64,000 nucleotides of DNA from JACCTU01 sp963700495 (GCA_963700495.1 CAVOXT010000001.1:806001-870000), one strand, 5' to 3'. Shown: positions 41,690-50,430, counted from the first letter of the stretch. The notes: generated from the sequence alone by a model not told the origin. A program made the numbers and translations.

Positions 41690-42303
41690 CCAGGGACGCG
41701 GAGGGCGAGCCGGAGGGGACGATCGTCCTCTTCCACGGTCGCGGCGCGGACGAGCACGACCTCGTGCCGCTCTTCGACCTCCTCGACCCGGAGCGCCGCT
41801 TCGTGGGGATCACGCCGCGCGGGCCGCTCTCGCTCCCGCCGGGCGGTGCTCACTGGTACGCGGTCAAAGAGATCGGCTACCCGGACGAGAGGACGTTCCT
41901 GCCGACGTTCGAGGCCGTCGCCGAGTGGGTCGACGGGCTCGGCCTCGACTGGGACCGCACGGTCCTCGGCGGCTTCTCGCAGGGCGCCGTGATGAGCCAC
42001 GCCCTCACGCTCGGGCGCGGCCGTCCCCGTCCGGCGTCCGTGCTCGCGTTGAGTGGGTTCGTGCCCACGGTCGAGGGCTTCGAGCTCGACTTCGAGCCGC
42101 CGCTGCCGCGCTACGCGATCGGCCACGGAACGTTCGACCCTGTGATCGGCGTGGAGTGGGGGCGCCGGGCCCGCGACCTCCTAGAGGAGGCGGGCGCCGA
42201 GGTGCGCTACCGCGAGTACCCGCTTCCGCACACGATCGACCCGCGCTTCCTGATCGAGGTGCGCGACTGGCTCACCGGTCGGAGGGCAGCAGCGAGTACA
42301 TGA
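41674..42303 (+). CDS. Phospholipase/carboxylesterase family hydrolase
   Basis: A 209-residue alpha/beta hydrolase, GTG start overlapping the dioxygenase by 16 bases. TIVLFHGRGADEHDLVPLFD is the oxyanion region, GGFSQGAVMSHAL the nucleophile elbow with the catalytic serine, and an Asp (GTFDPVI) and His (PLPHTID) complete the triad. Together with the dioxygenase it resembles MhqD-MhqO pairs that handle quinones or aromatic compounds; this link is inferred from neighbourhood. The 3' end overlaps a convergent gene by 32 bases. Confidence 0.87.
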   Translation: MVSHLTRDAEGEPEGTIVLFHGRGADEHDLVPLFDLLDPERRFVGITPRGPLSLPPGGAHWYAVKEIGYPDERTFLPTFEAVAEWVDGLGLDWDRTVLGGFSQGAVMSHALTLGRGRPRPASVLALSGFVPTVEGFELDFEPPLPRYAIGHGTFDPVIGVEWGRRARDLLEEAGAEVRYREYPLPHTIDPRFLIEVRDWLTGRRAAAST

Positions 42304-42775
42304 CGTGGTCGCGCGCGACGCCGTCCTGCTCGATCCACGCGCGCATCACGCCCTCGCGCCTGAAGCCCGCCTTCTCGGCGACCCGCTGTGACGCGACGTT
42401 GTCGACGTCGGCGTGCAGCTGCAGCCGCCGGTAGCCGTGCTCGAAGGCCCACCCGGCCGCAAGGGCGAGGGCAGAGGCCGCGATCCCGCGCCCCCGCGCG
42501 TCTCGGCGGACCCAGTAACCGATCTCGGCCCGCCGCCACTTGCGCGGGCTGACGGCGATCCCGCCGACGAGCTGTTCCCCGGCGACGATCGCGAACGCCC
42601 CGTCGCGCTCGGCGGCGCGGCGTAGATATGCCTCGCCGTCCGCGCGGACGTAGGGATACGGGATCGCCGGCATCCAGCGGCCGATCTCCGGGTCGTTGAC
42701 GGCGTCGACGAGCTCGTACAGGTCGTCCTGGCACCACGGCCGGAGTCTCACGTCGCCGTTCCCGGGCGATCCCAC
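42272..42775 (-). CDS. GNAT acetyltransferase (RimJ/RimL type)
   Basis: A 167-residue N-acetyltransferase. VRLRPWCQDDLYELVDAVND at the start, EIGYWVRRDARGRGIAASAL with the acetyl-CoA pyrophosphate loop (RRDARGRG), and NVASQRVAEKAGFRREGVMR are typical of the RimJ/RimL branch, which acetylates ribosomal protein termini or small molecules. It is convergent with the esterase and divergent from smpB 22 bases away. The substrate is unknown. Confidence 0.87.
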   Translation of the reverse strand: MGSPGNGDVRLRPWCQDDLYELVDAVNDPEIGRWMPAIPYPYVRADGEAYLRRAAERDGAFAIVAGEQLVGGIAVSPRKWRRAEIGYWVRRDARGRGIAASALALAAGWAFEHGYRRLQLHADVDNVASQRVAEKAGFRREGVMRAWIEQDGVARDHVMYSLLPSDR

Positions 42776-42797
42776 CGGTCGATCCTAGAATGGCCGC

Positions 42798-43250
42798 GTG
42801 GCCGACAAGCTGATCGCCGACAACCGCCGTGCGCGGCACGACTACCACCTCACCGATCGGGTCGAGGCGGGCGTCGCGCTCGTCGGCACCGAGGTCAAGT
42901 CGCTCCGCGCCGGGCAGGCGAACCTGCAGCGCGCCTTCGCCGAGGTGCGCGACGGCGAGGCATGGCTGATCGGGCTGCACATCCCGGAGTACGGCCACGG
43001 CAACCTTGCGAACCACGACCCGGACCGCGACCGCAAGCTGCTGCTGAAGCGCCGTGAGATCGACTCGCTCGCCGGCAAAGTGCGCGAGCGCGGCTACACG
43101 CTGGTGCCGACGCGCCTCTACTTCAAGGGCGACAAGGTCAAGGTCGAGCTTGCCGTCGGGCGGGGCAAGGAGGCCCAGGACAAGCGCCGTGACATCGCGA
43201 AACGGGACGCGCAGCGGGAGATGGAGCGCGCGTTCAAGGGCTCTCGGTGA
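42798..43250 (+). CDS. smpB: SsrA-binding protein SmpB
   Basis: A 150-residue trans-translation factor, GTG start. KLIADNRRARHDYHLTDRVE, AGVALVGTEVKSLRAGQANL, GLHIPEYGHGNLANHDPDRD and RKLLLKRREI form the SmpB barrel. The basic C-terminal tail (GRGKEAQDKRRDIAKRDAQR) enters the ribosomal mRNA channel. It works with the tmRNA encoded 4 kb downstream at 47262. The frame is complete. Confidence 0.95.
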   Translation: MADKLIADNRRARHDYHLTDRVEAGVALVGTEVKSLRAGQANLQRAFAEVRDGEAWLIGLHIPEYGHGNLANHDPDRDRKLLLKRREIDSLAGKVRERGYTLVPTRLYFKGDKVKVELAVGRGKEAQDKRRDIAKRDAQREMERAFKGSR

Positions 43251-43263
43251 GACTTTTTCGCGG

Positions 43264-43291
43264 TTGAAAGCCGCAAACCGCAGGCTAAAAT
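43264..43291 (+). promoter_or_regulatory. Sigma-70-like promoter of the beta-propeller gene
   Basis: TTGAAA at 43264-43269 and TAAAAT at 43286-43291 with a 16-base spacer, the best -35/-10 pair I see in the window. The downstream gene has a GGGGGG ribosome site before ATG 43340. Confidence 0.6.
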
Positions 43292-43339
43292 CCACCGTAA
43301 CTCGGAAAACCGGTTTGCCGTCAACCAGGGGGGTTCTCG

Positions 43340-44284
43340 ATGTTTCGTCTGAGAACGGCACTCGTCGTCTCCGCGCTCGTTCTCGTCACGGTTTCCGCGG
43401 GCTCTGCCGTCGCCGCCGGGTCGTTTCCCGCGACCATCCCGCTCCCGCAGGGATTCCAACCGGAGGGGATCGCGATCCGCGGGACGACGTTCTACGTGGG
43501 CTCGATTCCAACCGGGGCCGTCTACCGCGGTGATCTCCGCACGGGCCGCGGAGCCGTGTTCGTCCAAGGCCGCACCGGACGGGCCGCGACGGGTCTCGTC
43601 GCTGACGGGCGCGGCCGGCTTTTCGTCTCGGGTGCCGGTACCGGTAAGGCGTTCGTGTACAACGCGCGCACGGGTGCCGACATCGCCGAGTACACGCTGG
43701 AGGCGGGATTCATCAACGACGTCGTCGTGACGCGTGACGGCGCGTACTTCACCAACTCGAACCGCGCGGCTCTCTACCGTATCCCGATCGGTCGCGGCGG
43801 TCAGCTCGGCACGTCGGCCCAGACGATCCCGCTTACGGGGGCGTTCCAGCTGCAGGCCGGGTTCAACGCGAACGGGATCGACGCCACGAGGAACGGGAAG
43901 TGGCTCATCATCGTGCAGTCGAACACCGGCAAGCTCTTCCGGGTCGACCCGAAGACCGGCGCGACCGTCGAAATCGCTCTCGGAGCTGAGAGCGTCCCGA
44001 ACGGCGACGGCATCTTGCTCGACGGGAAGCGCCGGCTGTACGTCGTGCAGAACCAGCTGAACCGCATCGCCGTGATCGACCTCGACAAGTCGCTCACGTC
44101 GGGCCAGGTCGTGACGCGAATCACCGACTCGCGCTTCGCGATCCCGACGACGATCGACGACTACGGGCGGTGGCTCTACGCCGTGAACGCCCGATTCGGC
44201 TCGCCGCCGGCGACGACCGACTACCAGGTCGTGCAGGTCCGCAAGGCGGTCAAGGCTGACCACGACGACGAAGACGACGACTGA
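43340..44284 (+). CDS. Secreted beta-propeller protein (SMP-30/NHL-like)
   Basis: A 314-residue exported protein. Sec signal peptide at residues 1-26 (ending AVAAG), then repeated strands of a propeller: PEGIAIRGTTFYVGSIPTGA, GLVADGRGRLFVSGAGTGKA, INDVVVTRDGAYFTNSNRAA, GIDATRNGKWLIIVQSNTGK, GILLDGKRRLYVVQNQLNRI. The C-terminus is an Asp/Glu tail (DHDDEDDD) that may bind metal. It resembles the superoxide dismutase-annotated and SMP-30-like propellers that many actinobacteria secrete. Enzyme activity cannot be assigned. A long bidirectional hairpin follows. Confidence 0.8.
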   Translation: MFRLRTALVVSALVLVTVSAGSAVAAGSFPATIPLPQGFQPEGIAIRGTTFYVGSIPTGAVYRGDLRTGRGAVFVQGRTGRAATGLVADGRGRLFVSGAGTGKAFVYNARTGADIAEYTLEAGFINDVVVTRDGAYFTNSNRAALYRIPIGRGGQLGTSAQTIPLTGAFQLQAGFNANGIDATRNGKWLIIVQSNTGKLFRVDPKTGATVEIALGAESVPNGDGILLDGKRRLYVVQNQLNRIAVIDLDKSLTSGQVVTRITDSRFAIPTTIDDYGRWLYAVNARFGSPPATTDYQVVQVRKAVKADHDDEDDD

Positions 44285-44292
44285 GCGTTGGC

Positions 44293-44324
44293 CGCGGGCG
44301 GGCGCCGCTCGGCGCCCGCCCGCG
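44293..44324. terminator. Bidirectional terminator hairpin
   Basis: A 14-bp perfect stem CGCGGGCGGGCGCC / GGCGCCCGCCCGCG with a 4-base loop, between two convergent genes that end at 44284 and 44325. No T-run, as usual for very GC-rich terminators. Confidence 0.7.
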
Positions 44325-44963
44325 TCAGATCATCCGCCGCTCGGCCGCCCAGCGCGTCAGCTCGTGGCGGCTCGAAAGCTGCAGCTTGCGCAGGACGTTC
44401 GAGACGTGCGTCTCGACCGTCTTGATCGAGAGGTGCAGCGATGCGGCGATCTCCTTGTAGCGGTAGCCGCGGGCGATCAGCCGCAGCACCTCGCGCTCGC
44501 GCGGGGTGAGCTCGTCGAGCTCGGCGTCGCGCACCGGCTCGCCCGAGCCGAACGCGTCGAGCACGAAACCGGCGAGCCGCGGGGAGAAGACGGCGTCGCC
44601 GTCGGCGACCCTGTGGATCGCCTCGATCAGCTCGTCGCCCGAGATCGTCTTCGTGACGTAGCCTCGCGCGCCCGCGCGGACGACCGAGATCACGTCCTCC
44701 GCGGCGTCGGACACGGAGAGGGCGAGAAAGCGGACGCCCGGCCGCTCGGGTGCGACCCCGGCGATCACGGCCTGGCCGCCGCCGTCGGGGAGGTGCACGT
44801 CGAGCAGGACGACGTCGGGGTCGGTCTCGAGCACCAGCGGGATGGCCTCGCCGACGGTTGCGGCCTCGCCGACGAGCTCGATCGAGTCGTCCAGCTCGCT
44901 CCGGACACCGGCCCGGAAGAGCCCGTGGTCGTCGACGATCACGACGCGGCGCACGGGTCTCAT
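44325..44963 (-). CDS. LuxR/NarL-family response regulator
   Basis: A 212-residue regulator. Receiver domain RRVVIVDDHGLFRAGVRSEL with acidic pair DD, phosphoacceptor aspartate in DVVLLDVHLPDGGG and the conserved lysine in GYVTKTISGDEL. C-terminal HTH LTPREREVLRLIARGYRYKE and SIKTVETHVSNVLRKL. ATG at 44963 overlaps the kinase stop (ATGA), so the two are cotranslated. It probably controls this envelope-stress locus; targets are not visible. Confidence 0.92.
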   Translation of the reverse strand: MRPVRRVVIVDDHGLFRAGVRSELDDSIELVGEAATVGEAIPLVLETDPDVVLLDVHLPDGGGQAVIAGVAPERPGVRFLALSVSDAAEDVISVVRAGARGYVTKTISGDELIEAIHRVADGDAVFSPRLAGFVLDAFGSGEPVRDAELDELTPREREVLRLIARGYRYKEIAASLHLSIKTVETHVSNVLRKLQLSSRHELTRWAAERRMI

Positions 44964-46049
44964 GGCGAGCTCCTCGGCAACGAGAGCTCGACCTCCGTGC
45001 CCTCGCCGGGAGTCGAGGTGATCGTTGCGGCGCCGCCGTGTCGCGCCATCCGGCCCTCGATCGACTCCGACAGGCCGCGGCGCTCCTGGGGCACGTCGGC
45101 CCGGTCGAAAGCCCTCGCCACGGTCGCGGACGAAGACGCTGATTCCGTCACCGTCGGCCTCGGCGTAGACCGAGATCTCCTCCGCGCCGGAGAAGCGTGC
45201 GGCGTTTGCCATCGCCTCGCGGGCGGCGAGGACGACCGCGCGGGTGTCGTCGTCCAGCGGCGCGTTTCCGGCGCTCGCGACCTCGACGCGTACGCCGTGC
45301 AGCTCCTCGACCTCGGCGGCGGCGTTGCCGATCGCCGCCACGAGCGTCTCTTCCTGGAAGAGCGCACCTTCGGGAAAGAGCCAGGCGCGGAGCTCGCGCT
45401 CCTGCCGGCGTGCAAGCTGGCCGACGCGCTTCGGGTCGTGCGACTCGCGCTGGATCAGCACGAGCGTCTGGAGCACGGAGTCGTGGACGCGCGCCGCCAT
45501 CTCCGCGCGCTCCTCCGAGCGGATCCGTCGCGTCCGCTCTGCGTCGCGCTCCTGTGCGGTGCGCCAGAGCCATGGGCCGACGACCAGCAGCAGCCCGCCG
45601 GCGAAGGCGGCCGGCGTCAGCAGCGGCCCGCCCGCGCCGACTTCGCCGCCGGTGATCAAGACGACCACGCCGGCCGCGGCGAGCGCAGAGCCGACAGCGC
45701 GCTTCTGCTTCCGCCAGAGCAGGAAGATGCCGACCGTGACGAGCGCCGCCGCCGCTTGGACGAACGCCGGCAGGCCGAGCCCGTTCAGGACGGCGACCGC
45801 GGTCAGGACGAGCAGCGCGAAGCCGACGACGGTCCGGGCGCGGCTCGTCCGCCTGCCGGTCTCGTCGGGCATCAGGAGCGCGGCCGCGAGGTAGAGCGCG
45901 ATCCCGGCGCCGCCCGCGAACGTCAGCAGCGCGAACAGGAGCCGGACGAGCGTCGGGTCGACCTCGAGCGTGCGGGCGATCCCCGCGCAGACGCCGGCGA
46001 CCACGCCGTTGGCGCGGTCGCGGGCGGGGATGGTGCCGACGTCGATCAT
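44960..46049 (-). CDS. PspC-domain sensor histidine kinase, reading frame interrupted
   Basis: ATG at 46049. An N-terminal PspC domain (GVVAGVCAGIARTLEVDPTL, VRLLFALLTFAGGAGIALYL) is followed by several helices and a HisKA_3 dimerisation region (ERAEMAARVHDSVLQTLVLI) with the phosphoaccepting histidine. The ATPase domain contains REAMANAARFSGAEEISVY, then a +1 change at about 45108 (an extra base in a TTT run on the coding strand). It continues DRADVPQERRGLSESIEGRM and TITSTPGEGTEVELSLP, ending at 44960. Repaired length about 362 residues. PspC-fused NarL-type kinases sense envelope stress through the PspC part. Confidence 0.83.
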
Positions 46050-47125
46050 CGCCGCGGGTCGGACTCCCTGAGGACGAGAACCTCGCCGACCCCCACGTGT
46101 GCGTCGATCAGGACCGTCTTGTCGGAGCCGAAGGCGTTCTGGCTCGTCGAGACGTCCGCGTCGAACCCGGAGTCGGTCCGATCGAAGACGGTCACGTCGC
46201 CCGCCGATGCCGATGCGTCGACATCGACGTTGACCTCGTCCGGCACGACCACCGTCAGCCGACCGATTCCGACGTTGGCGTCGACCTCGGTCTCGTCGCC
46301 GAACGGGGTGCTGCTGAGGTCGACCGTCAAGTCGCCGATCGAGAGGTCGTAGTTGCGGTTCACGTCGACGGCCTCGAGGGGACGGTAGACGCGGTCGCCG
46401 ATCGGCCCCTCGAGCCGGACGTCCACCGCCGAGACGGCCACGGCGAGCAGCGCGAGCACGAGCCCGACGACGACGAGGCCGCCGGTCCGCCGTTGCAGCG
46501 AGGCGCCGACAGCGACGACGAGGCCGATCGCGATCGCCCCCACGGCGAGGGCGATGTCCCAGCGGATGCCGACACCGAGCGCGCTCAGCAGCGCGAGGAC
46601 ACCCGCCGAGGCGAGCAACGCGCCGAAGGCCGGCAGGAAGAGCGACGGCCGCTTCTCCGGACGCGAGACGGGCGCGGGCTGCTCGCCCGGTTGGGCGACC
46701 GGCTCGCCGTCGGTGCCGCGGCGCTGCGCGATGACGATCGCGAGCCCGCCGAGGAGGAGGAGCGTCCAGGCGAAGCCGCTGTTGGGCCAGAAGTCGGCGG
46801 TCGCGAGCAGCGAGAGCAGCGCGATCCCGACCAGCGCGACACCGACGAGCAGCCAGGGCCGGTCGCGGTGGCGGCGCAGCGCCTCGGCGGCAATCGACTC
46901 GCTCCGGCCCGACTCCGGGATCACGAGCACGGCGGCGATGTAGAGCAGGATTCCCGCTCCGCCCACGAGCGTCAGGATCACGAAGGCGATCCGGAAGAAG
47001 GTGGGGGAGAGGTCGAAGTAGTCCCCCAGCCCTCCGGCGACGCCGGCGACGACTCGGTCGTCGCGGCTGCGGTGCAGCTCCTTGACGGGCGCGATCTGGG
47101 TCTCGGTGGTCTCGGTGTTGCTCAT
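46046..47125 (-). CDS. PspC-LiaF-like membrane protein
   Basis: A 359-residue protein from ATG 47125. PspC domain (LHRSRDDRVVAGVAGGLGDY, FRIAFVILTLVGGAGILLYI), four or five further helices to about residue 235, then a beta-rich C-terminal domain (YDLSIGDLTVDLS, VDANVGIGRLTVVVPDEVNV, SSASAGDVTVF-like repeats) of the LiaF/toastrack type. LiaF proteins inhibit the LiaS kinase until the envelope is damaged. Its stop overlaps the kinase start, so the order is LiaF-like, kinase, regulator, a compact LiaFSR-like operon. Confidence 0.82.
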   Translation of the reverse strand: MSNTETTETQIAPVKELHRSRDDRVVAGVAGGLGDYFDLSPTFFRIAFVILTLVGGAGILLYIAAVLVIPESGRSESIAAEALRRHRDRPWLLVGVALVGIALLSLLATADFWPNSGFAWTLLLLGGLAIVIAQRRGTDGEPVAQPGEQPAPVSRPEKRPSLFLPAFGALLASAGVLALLSALGVGIRWDIALAVGAIAIGLVVAVGASLQRRTGGLVVVGLVLALLAVAVSAVDVRLEGPIGDRVYRPLEAVDVNRNYDLSIGDLTVDLSSTPFGDETEVDANVGIGRLTVVVPDEVNVDVDASASAGDVTVFDRTDSGFDADVSTSQNAFGSDKTVLIDAHVGVGEVLVLRESDPRR

Positions 47126-47261
47126 GGCTTCCTTTCATCGGGGATGCTCCGAGCATGCGCCGCACGGTGGTGGCTGCACCATCGGGACTTCCCCTGAGCC
47201 GACCCTGATCTTCGCCGCAGGGGGCGGTGCCGGCAAAGCGGGCTACACTGTGTTCACATAC

Positions 47262-47623
47262 GGGGGCGACCTGGTTTCGACGTGGTCGGTTCTCCGGCAG
47301 AGCTGCAAGCCGAGGTCCCGGAGGCCTCGTTAAAAACCGGGAACCAACGCAAGTGCGAATAACGAAGACGCACTCGCTCTCGCTGCCTAATCAGTAGCTG
47401 AGCGCGTCGCTCCCGAGTTCGGCCCGTGGCACGGGTAGCGGCGACAAGCAACGGGCTCGGCACCGAAGGAATGCGATCGCCGGAGGTGCGACAACTTAGG
47501 ATCGCTGGCCCGGTCGGTCGGTTGCCCACCACCAGCCGGACGGGCGAGATCAAAAGGTGGGACAAGCTTGTAGATGCTCGGCCGGTGCGTCCGCGGACGC
47601 GGGTTCGATTCCCGCCGCCTCCA
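47262..47623 (+). ncRNA. ssrA: Transfer-messenger RNA
   Basis: A 362-base one-piece tmRNA. The 5' end GGGGGCGACCTGGTTTCGAC and the 3' end GGGTTCGATTCCCGCCGCCT plus CCA form the alanyl-tRNA-like domain; the 7-bp acceptor pairs GGGGGCG with CGCCTCC (one G-U). CCA is encoded. The resume codon is probably GCA at 47349 and the reading frame stops at TAA 47388-47390, giving a tag ASANNEDALALAA, whose ALAA-type hydrophobic end is what ClpXP-type proteases recognise. Several GC-rich pseudoknot arms follow the tag. TACACT at 47244-47249 may be its -10 box. The 3' end has been used as an integration site. Confidence 0.95.
47349..47390 (+). other. tmRNA tag reading frame
   Basis: GCA (47349) to TAA encodes Ala-Ser-Ala-Asn-Asn-Glu-Asp-Ala-Leu-Ala-Leu-Ala-Ala. 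A start one codon earlier (AAC) is less likely because the resume codon is usually alanine. The acidic/asparagine centre and ALALAA terminus fit known tags. Confidence 0.8.
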
Positions 47624-47624
47624 T
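47600..47624 (+). repeat. Attachment-site-like repeat, ssrA copy (attL)
   Basis: The T-arm to CCA end of ssrA, CGGGTTCG followed by ATTCCCGCCGCCTCCAT. The same 25 bases occur at 51031-51055 and the first 21, plus CG before them, at 52301-52323. The 3' ends of tRNA and tmRNA genes are the favourite attachment sites of genomic islands. Confidence 0.75.
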
Positions 47625-47626
47625 TT

Positions 47627-47643
47627 GTTGTCGTTTCGACAAC
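47627..47643 (+). terminator. Short hairpin after ssrA
   Basis: GTTGTCG / CGACAAC, 7 bp, TTT loop, three bases after the encoded CCA and next to a few T residues on its left. Possible ssrA terminator supplied by the inserted DNA. Confidence 0.45.
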
Positions 47644-47776
47644 GTGCTGTGGCTGGCCCCGGCCCCCTCGCATGTCGGGCGCGGCGGCCGATCGCGGAAT
47701 GATTCGGTGCGACCGGATCGGCCACGTCCGGGGGTCTGACCTTGCTCTCCCGAGGGGCCGACGGCGGAGATCTACG

Positions 47777-49384
47777 TCAGCCCAGGGCCATACCTTCTAG
47801 GGATTCCGACGCAATGGGGTCTGGCAGCCGTCTCATGCGGAACCCGTTGAGGAGCCCGAGCAGGCTGGCGAGGACTGGGACCAGGAGCGCGACCTGCAGA
47901 GAGCGGTCGCGCGCTTCCTTGTTGATGCGGAGGATCTCTGCCTGAACGTCCTCGGGCTCACCGGCGAGCAGAGGCTCGAGTTGGGCGTTACTCATCACCT
48001 CGGCGTCGTTCTCGAGTGTGTCGGAGATCTCCTGCTGCTGTGCAGGCGGGATCACGGCGCTCTCGTTCACGAGGTTGGTGAACTCGAAGGCGAGGAAGGC
48101 GAGGAGGACCCCGCCGGCCATTGCCAGTCCGAACGAGAGGCCGAACGATCCTGCCGCGGAGTTGACGCCGGCTGCCTCGCTGACGCGCTCCTCGTCGATC
48201 GGCGAGAGCGTGTAGTTGTTGAGCTGGGAGACGAGCATTCCCAGTCCTGATCCGGTGATCAGCAACGGGATGACGAGCGCCCAGCCGCTGTCGGTGCGGG
48301 GCACGATCGGGATGATCAGGGCCAGGCCGATGGTGCTCAGCGCGAACCCCACCAGGACGATCGTGCTCGGCCGCCGCTTACCCGCCCTCCGGCCGGCAAG
48401 CAGCGCCACGCCGAACATGCTGAGCGAGAGTGGGGCGAGGGTCAGCCCTGTTTGCATCGCGTTGTATTCCAGCGTCATCTGCAGAAAGATCGGGAGCGCG
48501 ATCATCGCGCCGCCCAGCGTGATGTTCTGCAGCATCTGCCCGGAGATCCCGAGCGTGAAATGCGGGAACTTGAAGAGACCCGGATCGAGCAGCGTCACCT
48601 TGCCCTCCCGCTTGCGCCGCACAAGCCACCGGGCCAGGAGCGCGAGAGCGACGGCACCGGTCGCCATCAGCAGAAGGACGTACTCACCGCCTTCCTGCCA
48701 GACGAGGATGCCCAGGACGACCCCGCCCATCCCGATGACCGAGAGGATCGCGCCGACGCCGTCGATCTGGCGCGGCCCCGTGTAGGCCACGTCGCGGACG
48801 AGCTTGATCTGAGACAGCACGACCGCGATCACGACGGCCTCAAGGGCAAAGCCGACGCGCCACGACAGGAAAGTGGTGACAAACCCCCCGAGCAGCGGGC
48901 CCACCGCAGCGGCGATCGCGGCCGCGGCCCCGACCAGCGCGTACGCCTTCTTGCGGGCCGCGCCCTCGAAGTTCCCGTGGATGAGCGACTGCATCGCGGG
49001 CAACAGGAGGGAGGCGCCAAGGCCGCCGATGATCGCCCAGAAGATGATGACTGCCGTCAGGCTCTGGGCAAGCGTCATCGCCACTGCTCCGATCGCATAG
49101 GCCAGCAAACCCAACACGTAGGCTCGTTTGCGCCCGATCAGGTCGCCGACCTTGCTGCTGATGAGAATGAACGCTGCGGAAACGAGCGCCTCCAGCGCGA
49201 TTGCCGACTGCACCCCGCTGACGGTCGTGTCGAGGTCGGCGACGACTGCAGAGATCGAGACGTTCATCAGCGACGTGTCCACAACGAGCACGAACATCGC
49301 CATCGCGAGCAGGAGAGCGAGCCTCGGGCCGCCCCCGCCCTCTTCTGGAGCACGAACGCTGGCGCTCTCGGTCACGCGCGGCAC
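47777..49384 (-). CDS. MFS multidrug-type exporter (DHA2, 14 helices)
   Basis: A 535-residue transporter, GTG start at 49384 (or 49375). FVLVVDTSLMNVSISAVVAD is the DHA2 motif D1 in the first helix, and KVGDLIGRKRAYVLGLLAYA is the conserved loop 2-3 with GRKR. The mid-section AALVGPLLGGFV-type motif C appears as AVGPLLGGFVTTFLSWRVGF. A roughly 70-residue acidic soluble stretch precedes the last helix. It probably exports drugs or a toxic metabolite by proton antiport. It is the first gene of the DNA inserted after ssrA and may be regulated by the LuxR gene that follows. Confidence 0.88.
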   Translation of the reverse strand: MPRVTESASVRAPEEGGGGPRLALLLAMAMFVLVVDTSLMNVSISAVVADLDTTVSGVQSAIALEALVSAAFILISSKVGDLIGRKRAYVLGLLAYAIGAVAMTLAQSLTAVIIFWAIIGGLGASLLLPAMQSLIHGNFEGAARKKAYALVGAAAAIAAAVGPLLGGFVTTFLSWRVGFALEAVVIAVVLSQIKLVRDVAYTGPRQIDGVGAILSVIGMGGVVLGILVWQEGGEYVLLLMATGAVALALLARWLVRRKREGKVTLLDPGLFKFPHFTLGISGQMLQNITLGGAMIALPIFLQMTLEYNAMQTGLTLAPLSLSMFGVALLAGRRAGKRRPSTIVLVGFALSTIGLALIIPIVPRTDSGWALVIPLLITGSGLGMLVSQLNNYTLSPIDEERVSEAAGVNSAAGSFGLSFGLAMAGGVLLAFLAFEFTNLVNESAVIPPAQQQEISDTLENDAEVMSNAQLEPLLAGEPEDVQAEILRINKEARDRSLQVALLVPVLASLLGLLNGFRMRRLPDPIASESLEGMALG

Positions 49385-49560
49385 CGATACGCGGCCGAGT
49401 CACGAGGGAAGGGCGACTTTGCTCCCACAAGAACCTCCGGTTTGACGGTGCCGAGCAGGGAGCATTCTGAAGCATTCGTGGAGACACGGAATCCGCTGCA
49501 TTCAGCCACGGCTCACGAGACTCTGCAGTAGGACGGCGGATGAGGTCTTTGAGGCTCTCC

Positions 49561-49588
49561 GGAGGGCTTTGAAAGAACTCCCCTCAGG
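49561..49588. repeat. Dispersed 27/28-bp repeat, copy 1
   Basis: GGAGGGCTTT then GAAAGAACTCCCCTCAGG. It overlaps the stop codon of the LuxR gene on the minus strand. A second copy, lacking one C, is at 56500-56526, 6.9 kb away. Similarity extends weakly beyond it (CCAGACCG near both). It may be a terminator-like tail carried along with LuxR genes or an element boundary. Confidence 0.6.
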
Positions 49589-50336
49589 ACCAGACCGGCC
49601 AGCTGGTGGTGCCGAACGCGCGCGCGACTGCGGCGGTGCGTGTGTGGACGTCGAGCTTTTCGAAGATGTGTTCGAGGTGTGCGCGGACGGTTCCCGCGGA
49701 GATGACGAGCCGTGCCGCGATCTCGTGGTTGGTCAAACCCTCTCGCAACATCTCGAGTACGGCCGTCTCCCGCTTGGTGAGAAGGAGTGCCGGCCGGCGG
49801 TGGCGCTCCCAGCGCTCGCGGACTGCGGTGAGGTAGGGGCGCAGGATGGTCAGGACTGCGCGGTCACGTTCGTCGAAGTCGCCGCCGTCCGCATCACGGT
49901 CGAGCCAGAAACCGCGGACGATCCCTTCGGGGCCAGGCAGCCACACCTTCATCTCGTGCTCCCTCATCCGGCTGGGGCCGTCCATGTACCAGGGATTGCG
50001 CAGCCACTGTTTTCGGGTCATCAGGTCGCTGTCTCTGACGGCCTGCTCGGCTCCATCCCAGAGGTCATCGCGCAACGGCCACCACTTGATGATTGCTTGG
50101 ACGCGCTCGCTGTCCCAATCGATGCCGGGGCCGGGGTACGAGATCTCGACCGTGTGGATCTCGTCTGAGGGGCGCCGGTACTCGAAGTAGCCGGCGCGGT
50201 CGGCCGGGATCAGGGCGAGCAATCGCTCGATCACGGGGAGCTCGAACGGCTGTGCGCCTTGGATCGAGGCCGCTTCTGCGACGACGGCGAGCGCGCCATC
50301 GAGATCGTTCGGGCCGAGCCGCATCCCAGACGGCAC
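49584..50336 (-). CDS. LuxR-family transcriptional regulator
   Basis: A 250-residue regulator from GTG at 50336. The first 180 residues are a GAF/PAS-like sensing part with several tryptophans (IKWWPLRDDLWDG, RKQWLRNPWYMDG), and the C-terminus is a LuxR HTH (LTKRETAVLEMLREGLTNHE, SAGTVRAHLEHIFEKLDVHT). It is divergent from the secreted protein gene at 50431 across 94 bases, so that gene is its most likely target, with itself and perhaps the MFS exporter. No ligand can be inferred. Confidence 0.87.
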   Translation of the reverse strand: MPSGMRLGPNDLDGALAVVAEAASIQGAQPFELPVIERLLALIPADRAGYFEYRRPSDEIHTVEISYPGPGIDWDSERVQAIIKWWPLRDDLWDGAEQAVRDSDLMTRKQWLRNPWYMDGPSRMREHEMKVWLPGPEGIVRGFWLDRDADGGDFDERDRAVLTILRPYLTAVRERWERHRRPALLLTKRETAVLEMLREGLTNHEIAARLVISAGTVRAHLEHIFEKLDVHTRTAAVARAFGTTSWPVWS

Positions 50337-50430
50337 ACGTGAAGGATACGACGTTTGTCAGATTGCAGTAGCGCGCCCGGCCCGCGATCGTGGAGACATG
50401 CAGCTCGGCCCACGATCGGAAGGGAAGCAG

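Noticed and set aside
44364..46352. 662-codon open frame on the plus strand opposite the kinase/regulator pair
   Set aside because: Antisense shadow; the minus strand carries clear two-component domains with overlapping starts and stops.
47254..47800. Open frames on both strands across ssrA
   Set aside because: The region is a complete tmRNA with acceptor pairing and tag frame; the translations have no protein character.
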